Of a stretch of 64,000 nt of DNA, positions 57,428 through 64,000 are shown one piece after another. Origin of the DNA: Trichaptum fuscoviolaceum (Eukaryota > Basidiomycota > Agaricomycetes > Hymenochaetales > Trichaptaceae); the NCBI GenBank assembly GCA_910574455.1, contig CAJSYZ010000012.1, positions 551,317-615,316 of the forward strand. The letters run 5' to 3'. The position numbers and the translations under genes were made by a program. The notes beneath the pieces are model-generated. The model was not told where the DNA came from. It ran no database searches and saw only the letters and a program-made list of their open reading frames with translations. Each line of letters begins with the position of its first letter. Position 1 is the stretch's first letter.

Positions 57428-59893
57428 ATGGAGGACTCGAGCGAGGCGGGACTGATCTCCCTGCTTCTGGGAGGGCTTATGGCTTCTGGGTACGTTTTCT
57501 ACGCATGGTATCGTAACTTATGAGGGCTAACTGCTTTGGACGTAGGCTATTTGCTCTCACCACTTTGCACCTCACGCACCTTCTCGCAGGTACTGGGCAA
57601 GCGCGGTCAACACAGCTCCCAGCCTTTCTTAAAGTCGCACTACCTTTCCTATGGTGCTTATATTCATTTCTTTTTCATTTCACTCCGTAATCATAACTCG
57701 TCGATCCAGGGCTTTGGACTCATTACACTTCTCTTTCTTTGTTTACGCTCTTTTTGTGTTCCTTATCAAGCCGCAAGAGAAACATCTATGGTGAGTCGCT
57801 AACTTACAGACGTTAATCGTATATGAAGACTGAACTGTGTATCTTAGGTCTCTAACGGTGAGACAAACTTCAAGATTCATAGAACACCAGCCAATTCGCT
57901 ACAGGCTCTGTTATCAACAACGGTCATTCGCGACACATTGGTTCGTCTGTGAGCGACTTAATTATTGGTAAACTCTCTGCATTTACTTATCAGTATAAAG
58001 TATGATGGCCCAATCGATGCTGACGGACAACACCGTCGCAAGACGTCTGCAAGCCCTTTCGGTCGTGGGTAGTCTAACTATTTTCTCTTCTCTGTCATGG
58101 CTCACTGATACATTACAAAGGCGATTCTAACTCTTGTTCTCTTCTGTGAGCCCAGATATGCTCTAAGACAATACCTGAAGAACTGACTGAATTTCTTTCC
58201 TAGTGTTGGGCATCGTCGTTTCTTTCAGGGAGTGAGTCGCCGATCTGCTACTTACTGGGAATGGACGTTCAACAGACTCTTCGTCATAGCTTAGACACCG
58301 ACGTCAAAGTCCCAAACTTCAGTGGATATTCGGTATGTACATCGTGAAATAGAGCAGTATGAGATGCATTTCTCATCGATTTCGTAGCCCATCGCATTCG
58401 CATACCTGTCGCTGGTACTGGTATGCGACGTGGCCCTTGCTTACACTCGATTACGCGCGAAGCTCCTCAAACGCAGGTACGCAGATCTTGTCTTGTTAAC
58501 CTCTGATCTATGGACTGATACGCTCGGTTCATAGGGAAGAGAAATCGAAACTTGAATGTTTAATTCATGCTATCGCTCCCTGCAATGTCTTGGCTACGTA
58601 CGTCCAAATTTACAACAATTTCAAGAATCGCTGGCCCCTGACTTCATTGTTTGTGAAATCCAAAGAGTTGCGAGTTTAGCTTCGCTAATCACAGTGAAGT
58701 CATTTTTTGCTCTCTAGGAGGTGCAAGATGTTTATAGCGATTATTACAGATAGCTGTCCTCCCCGATACGCTTGTTTTCATTGGAATCCATTGTAGCCTC
58801 GCATCCTGTGAGTTGCTTAAGCCCGTTTGCTTCACGTGGCTGAATGATACTCTTTCTCCCTTCAGTCAGCGACTTGGCCTTCGCCTCTTCCTTATTTTCG
58901 AATCCTATGGAAAGCCCGAAGGCGATCTCGGTTATAATACCCTCCAGCCCAGTTGTCACCCAACCAGGCTCTGCGAGACGTGACTCGCCACTTCCTCCAC
59001 TCCCACCCCTTGACTTTCCGCAATTGCCTCTGACCTCGGAGTCATTCACTTTCTCTTCCAAAGAGCAGACCGTAGAGCCAGCATCACGGATTAATGGTCC
59101 CTCCCCACTGAAGAAGCTGGAAATACAAGTCGCGCTGAGCGATGTGGATAAGCGCTCGTCACCGGTCTCGCCCTTCGATGATATCCACGAGGTCACCCAG
59201 GAAGACTCCCAGTATCTGACGCCGCCGCCGCGCTTCACGTCCCTCTTCGCTCGCTCGCCAACGATTTCTTCGCTAGCGTCGTCGGAGAAGGAACTGCACT
59301 CCGTCGAGAACGAGACGGACTCGAGCTCTGGCCACAGTGCTGGACTCTCTCCTTCCTTCTCTCATGAAGCGACTCCGTCATCGACTCCGAGCAGCCCGCC
59401 GGTCTACATCCGGCCAGTGCCCGCCGCGCATCAGGCTCAGCCCCATTCGATCGATTCTCACCACAGATTGCACCGCTCACTGTACGTCGGCTCTGGGATC
59501 GAAGGCATTAAGGCGCTCTTGGATTTGAAAAGCCCGACACCGAGCGTGGCTAGCTCCGTGAGGTCCGGAAGTAGGAGCTTACAAGGCGATGCACGCTCCA
59601 TTCGGAGTTGGAGGTCGAAGAGTGCCTCATTTGCGCGGTCGGCGTCCTTGTCGAGTCGCTATACAAGGCCGGGCACCGCAGAGAGCAACATTTCGCACGG
59701 TGGCAGTATGGAGGGCTGGGAACGCAGAAATTCTGTGTATGATCCTGAATTAGGGGTAAGCGCTCGTTGAAATATGACAAAAGAACTTGTCGCTCAATGT
59801 GATTGATAGGAGGACCACGATTATTTCAAAGCAGATAATACCAACAAGGGAGCTTTCGGACCTTATCGCCTTTCAACTCACAATCGCTTCTAA
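57428..59893 (+). CDS. multi-pass membrane protein with long Ser-rich cytosolic tail, unrecognised
   Basis: The ATG at 57,428 opens EAGLISLLLGGLMASG, a membrane segment that continues across an intron as LFALTTLHLTHLLAG. Further joined segments are VALPFLWALDSLHFSFFVYA, LFVFLIKPQEKHLW, AILTLVLFLLGIVVSFRD, VKVPNFSGYS and PIAFAYLSLVLVCDVALAY. The rest is a long exon (from about 58,866) encoding a Ser/Pro-rich tail of about 300 residues: DSPLPPLPPLDFPQLP, SLASSEKELHSVENE, SRSLQGDARSIRSWRSKSAS. A last small exon follows (EDHDYFKADNTNKGAFGPYR, stop 59,891-59,893). At least nine introns are present, and boundaries between 57,780 and 58,200 are uncertain. The plan (about six or seven membrane spans, then a phosphorylatable tail) recalls fungal receptor-like proteins, but I cannot name the family. 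Confidence 0.6.
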
Positions 59894-61052
59894 GCTTCAG
59901 TTACCTTTTCGCAATCTCACTCGCAGTGCGAGTGTTCGTTCTTTACCTCATTCACCACAAATAATCCTTCAGAATTTGCTCGGCGCTGTCCTTTGGATCT
60001 ATTACCATACTACACCGCTCTATAACTGCGTATCTCGTTCTCTTACGGAGGGCAATGTTGCCTCAATGTTCTGAGTTTGCTCATATGAGCTGGAACAGTG
60101 GGCGTAGTGATTGGTTATGAGGCGTGGGAACTTCGATCTTGATTTACCATGAGCTGTTCGTTTCCATCTCTCGATTGAACTCCCTTGAAACGTGCTGTGC
60201 AAGCCGCTGACGGCCAACATGTTTTGAGTTTTCTCGGCGTTCGTGCCCATCTTGCATAGACACAGTCGAAGTCAACTTGAATACAACATCAACTTCCTCA
60301 ACTTGAAAGCGAATCTTTCGACTTTTCGAGTTATCATAAAGACGAAAATTATAGGATAGGAGCAATCTCCCCTTGCCCAGTTGTCTTACGCGATTTCACT
60401 GGCGAGCGTCGAACATTTGTGGACACCTGATAATAATCTCCTAGGGTCAAGGCATTTTGAGTTTTGTACTTGCAGCAGCACGTGGGATTATTTGACGGCG
60501 GCAGTTATTCGGTGAGAATCACCAAGGATATTGATGATGGAAAGAAAGCAGACTAGCAACGTATAACCTGCTGAAAGCACAGTATGTATGCTGCGAATCA
60601 AATTGGGAACCGGGAAGTACATTTCTCTCCCATGATGAATTGATATACCTTGCTCGCTACGCTTTACCTGGGGCCGTATCCCAATGGTTGCCAACGCAAT
60701 GATCAAGCTTTCCGCTCGTGTATTTGTGAGTCCTTTTCATGGGCGTCAGCAAGGTCTGCTAATTTCACCGATGCTCCCTTTCTATCAGGAGCGCAAGGAA
60801 TTGCCGAAGAAACGTCCTCATAGCATTGGTCAATGTCCCTCGTCATCAATGATGCCCATCAAACATCTCTGATTAGAGATGCGCTGAAGGTAAGAGAGTA
60901 AGTGATGAGAGGCTTCTGTTCGGGCTTCAGATATGACGATCGCAACATCGTCGACCCGATACTATTGCTTGTATATAAGCAGGAAGAGATAGTACTTGTA
61001 GTATATCTCCTAGGCTGGACCTTGTGGCAAACTCATTCAATCATCAATCACC
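59894..61052. other. intergenic
   Basis: No accepted gene. The end of the region (about 60,950-61,052) has a TATATAAGC box and CATCAATCACC leader, a good promoter for the gene at 61,053. Confidence 0.5.
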
Positions 61053-62761
61053 ATGGCCTCTCTCGACCCTATGTACGCATTTCTACTTTAAGCCTACCAC
61101 TCATCACTCGTTGACTTTCTCTTCGTTAGCCTTGGTCCCGTTCTCATGGGCACAATTTTCAACGTTCTTCTGTACGGTATTATGATCATGCAGTGCTATG
61201 TGTACTTCCAGCGGTTCAAACAGTGCGTGAATGTGACCCAGAGTTTAGGACGCTCGCCTGACATGAGCTTAGAGATAGGCGGGAGATGAAGGCGGTGGTG
61301 GGTTTTCGTTCTCCAAGTAATTCCATAGTGTTGTTGAGTAAGCTCAGGTTTACGTCCTTCTTCTCCTGGACACCATGACCTGTGGCTTCGACATTGCTAT
61401 GGCGTACAATTACCTTGTCACCAACTTTGGTTAGTATGATACTCTCATCGTATGACCGAGATCTGAGGGCCTTTCTCACAGGAAATTTCTCCGCTCTGGC
61501 CGAAATGAATCTTGGTTAGTATCCTTTGCTATTTCGAGGCACCGTTATCTAATGATTTGTTCCGTAGGCCTACGTCCATGTTCGTGCTGATCATTCGCTC
61601 TTAGCCGGATACTAATGAATGATAGACCCGGTGACAACTGTACGCTTTTGTCATCTTCCTTAGTTATTACCGACTTACCCCGGACGATTAAGGCTGTCAC
61701 AGCATTCATTGTTCAGTGTTTCTTCGGATGGCGCATCCTAGTGATCTCAGGAAACCATATGTTGAGCATATTGGTTTATACATTATCTACTGTACAGCTT
61801 CGTGAGTCATTCCATCAGTCCCGGTGTAGCTGTTGTGACTGACGTGTAACGTACAGTTGGTGCGATTGGTGCAACAATAGGAGGGTCCATTCTCCGAAAG
61901 TTCACTCTTCTTGAGAAAGTCAATGCTCTATCGCTCGTGTGGCTGATCGGCTCCTTGGTGACGGATGTCGTTATCACCTGTGCTCTCGTGTGGTACCTGG
62001 TAAGTCACCTTAGCCCAAGTATTTTGCCATTCTAATTCTATAACCAGCGAAGGGTCCGTACCGGGTTCTCTTCTACTGACGATATGATCAGTCGTCTCAT
62101 CCGACGTACGTAACAATTGTTGCGGTTCATCTCACATCGTAAATTCACTCTGCTTCAGTCACCATTCAAACTGGTCTACTTACGACATCTTGCGCAATTG
62201 CTGTCTTTACGGCTTTCTTTGCATCCAGGGTAAGGAAAATTTGCAATCCCAGTCAGAACTTGCAGAAGCTAATCTTTACTTTTTAGGCTTCTCTAATGTA
62301 GGACGCCCTTCTATTAATGTCAGACCGGAAGGTTGACCTGCCTGTTAGCCACATAGCCTTTGGGCTGCCTCTTTCAAAGCTTTACACGAATTCCCTCCTC
62401 TCCACATTGAATTCCCGACAGGGATGGACTCCGCTTGGCGATAATGCCGACGACAGACTGAGCACGACGGAAAGAAATAGGTCAAACGCACTTAGCACTG
62501 TTATAGCAGTTGGAACTGTGAGTTTGGCACATAAGCAAAGATGTGATCGAATCCGTTTATTTACGACCGTGACACTTTCTAGTTCGTGGGATCACCTCGG
62601 ATTCATCTTGGGACATCGGTAAATGGGCACTTGCGACCTCGCGTATATGTAGTCGCTAATGTTTCTTGTAGATGAATGTCAGCCCGACAGGCTCAGAGGA
62701 ACATGATTTCGCTGGCAGAGGTTTCGGACAGTGGCAACAATATAAGGCAGAATCAGTTTGA
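61053..62761 (+). CDS. DUF6534-type multi-pass membrane protein
   Basis: Short first exon MASLDP, then LGPVLMGTIFNVLLYGIMIM and QCYVYFQRFK. Further exons give DRREMKAVVYVLLLLDTMTC, AYNYLVTNFG, AVTAFIVQCFFGWRILVISG, VGAIGATIGGSIL, LSLVWLIGSLVTDVVITCAL, RRVRTGFSSTDDMISRLIR, TIQTGLLTTSCAIAVFTAFF and PLSKLYTNSLLSTLNSRQ. This order, and the FFxWRI and KLYxNSLLxTLNxR signatures, are those of DUF6534 proteins, an abundant seven-span family in Agaricomycetes of unknown function. The C-terminus is polar (NVSPTGSEEHDFAG), with stop at 62,759-62,761. A frame-keeping set of about nine small introns supports an intact gene. Confidence 0.78.
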
Positions 62762-63014
62762 CGAGAATAACCTAGCAGTCACCTGGAAGTTTACATCATT
62801 AGAAGTTTGTATCATTATCGTGCACTGTGGCTATTGTTATGTAGAGTTATAGAATTAATAAACACGAATAACTAACATATTAATTCCAATAATATATAAT
62901 TTGGACATGTCACAAAGCAAAGACTGTACATGGTAGGGCAGACTATGGTACACAAATACACCAAAATTTACACAGCAAGAAAATATGAGCCATCGAGATA
63001 GTCTAAAGGTTTGC
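62762..63014. other. short convergent spacer
   Basis: This AT-rich spacer lies between two convergent genes, with nothing else visible. Confidence 0.5.
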
Positions 63015-64000
63015 TTATGGCAACTTGTCAACCTCCGCGCCAAACCTTCGTAATCGAGCAAGAATTTCCCTCTTATTCTCGTTCTTCGTCCTCCTTTCCT
63101 TCACGGCATCCTCATCAACACTCTCGTACCCTTCATCTTCACCTCCCGTTTCCCCAGCTCTCACATCGCCACCGACATGCTCCAAGTTGCGGAAGTATGT
63201 ACCAAGCGCCTCCAACGCCTCTCTACGTGCCTGCAAGAGCGGTCCGACAAGCTTTCTCGTAGGTAGCTTTATCTTCGGCTTCAAAATACCTTCCGGAGTA
63301 ACGTTGAATGAAGCGGACGCAGACACGAATGGGTTCGCCGGAGGCGGTGGCGTAGTCAGGTATGGTAATAGCAGTGGGTTTGTCCATCCGAAAAGTTGTA
63401 GCCGGGGAGAAAGAAGGCCAGACAGAACAGTGAAAGTCGCCCTGATGCGTTGGAACCTAGATTATAACGTACGTCAGCTTCAAGTTGACTTTCGAGATAA
63501 CGTTGCATGATAGTGCTTACCTAGCATAGCTGGCTGAGGAAATGAGTAATGGATATTAGCTTTTCCTTCTCGGGTGTTAAGGGACAAGGAACGGACCGTC
63601 AATGATCTTGTTGTGACATTTGCATAAAAGCCAGGCCAAACCAAGCACGCAAAGAGCATCTCCCATGTGCCCTAGACGAGCGATTGCCGCTGCAGTCTTC
63701 TTCCCGTTCTCCAGAACGACCTTTCCGACCATCTCTTGAACTCCCAGGTTTCTTATCCATCGTCCAGCAGTGCCTGACTCTACCAACCTCTTCACTATCT
63801 TCAGACCAAACCAACTGCCTGCGGCTGTACCAACGCCAACGCCAACACCTCCTATGATAGCTCCATATTGCGCTTGTGCCTCCTCTTCGTCCCCGCCCAA
63901 GTTCCGCATAGCGAGTGTACCGAGGATGTAACCAGGTAGATGGGTGATGTGTACGGGGAGGGTCAGAACGAGAGGTACACTGGACGGTATAACGCTCGTA
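63015..64000 (-). CDS. membrane protein, C-terminal part (continues past the right edge); possible acyltransferase
   Basis: The 5' part lies outside the window. The visible reading starts SSVPLVLTLPVHITHLPGYI and LGTLAMRNLGGDEEEAQAQY, then a glycine-rich hydrophobic stretch (AIIGGVGVGVGTAAGSWFGL) and MGDALCVLGLAWLLCKCHNK. After an intron (about 63,440-63,598) the last exon gives ATFTVLSGLLSPRLQLFGWT, PPPPANPFVSAS and KPKIKLPTRKLVGPLLQAR. It ends in a charged stretch with stop at 63,015. A proline-rich NPF segment after two membrane spans, and an EEEAxAQ motif, recall the C-terminal half of fungal glycerol-3-phosphate acyltransferases. The catalytic HX4D block is not in view, so this is only a suggestion. 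Confidence 0.5.

Overview
The window reads as a piece of a basidiomycete genome, most likely an Agaricomycete. Genes are broken by many 45-60 bp GT..AG introns, and several families are typical of mushroom-forming fungi: Atg27, a DUF6533-like 7TM protein, a DUF6534-type membrane protein, and CE16 and GH51 wall-degrading enzymes. I saw no tRNA, CRISPR array or bacterial-type operon. The only RNA-related gene is the ribosomal protein gene for uS11 (S14).

Layout. 0-0.55 kb holds the 3' end of a GH51 alpha-L-arabinofuranosidase gene running in from the left. 0.6-4.5 kb is mostly non-coding, with a foldback element and one very small gene. 4.5-14 kb carries a RING-finger protein, a CE16 GDSL esterase and a secreted six-hairpin type glycoside hydrolase, all on the minus strand. 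A TA-flanked Tc1/mariner-like MITE follows at 14.5 kb. 15-25 kb holds an unrecognised gene, Atg27, two more unrecognised genes and a 7TM protein. 25.4-28.7 kb holds a full-length GH51 gene pointing toward the first one. It is almost identical to that gene where both are visible, but has lost one base near its 3' end. 30-34 kb holds a frameshifted protein-kinase-like gene with HGN in place of HRD and a two-finger C2H2 protein. 35-52 kb is dominated by four dispersed members of one apparently uncharacterised family. These have a helical N-terminal region, a charged linker, two membrane segments around a conserved LDWII motif, and a basic tail. The uS11 gene lies among them. 49.9-56.8 kb is a nest of repeats: two inverted copies of a ~970 bp element (one inserted into an exon of the fourth family member), a 2.5 kb palindrome carrying 11-bp minisatellites, and another TA-flanked MITE. 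57-64 kb holds two multi-exon membrane-protein genes and the 3' part of a third.

Biology. The secreted enzymes (GH51 twice, CE16, six-hairpin hydrolase) suggest plant-polysaccharide breakdown. They are separate genes, not a co-transcribed unit. The most novel object is the LDWII membrane-protein family, which shows tandem-type expansion, internal coding repeats and, in one copy, inactivation by a nonsense codon plus a transposon insertion. All exon joins were made by eye from splice signals and reading frame, so boundaries can be off by a few bases and some starts are uncertain.
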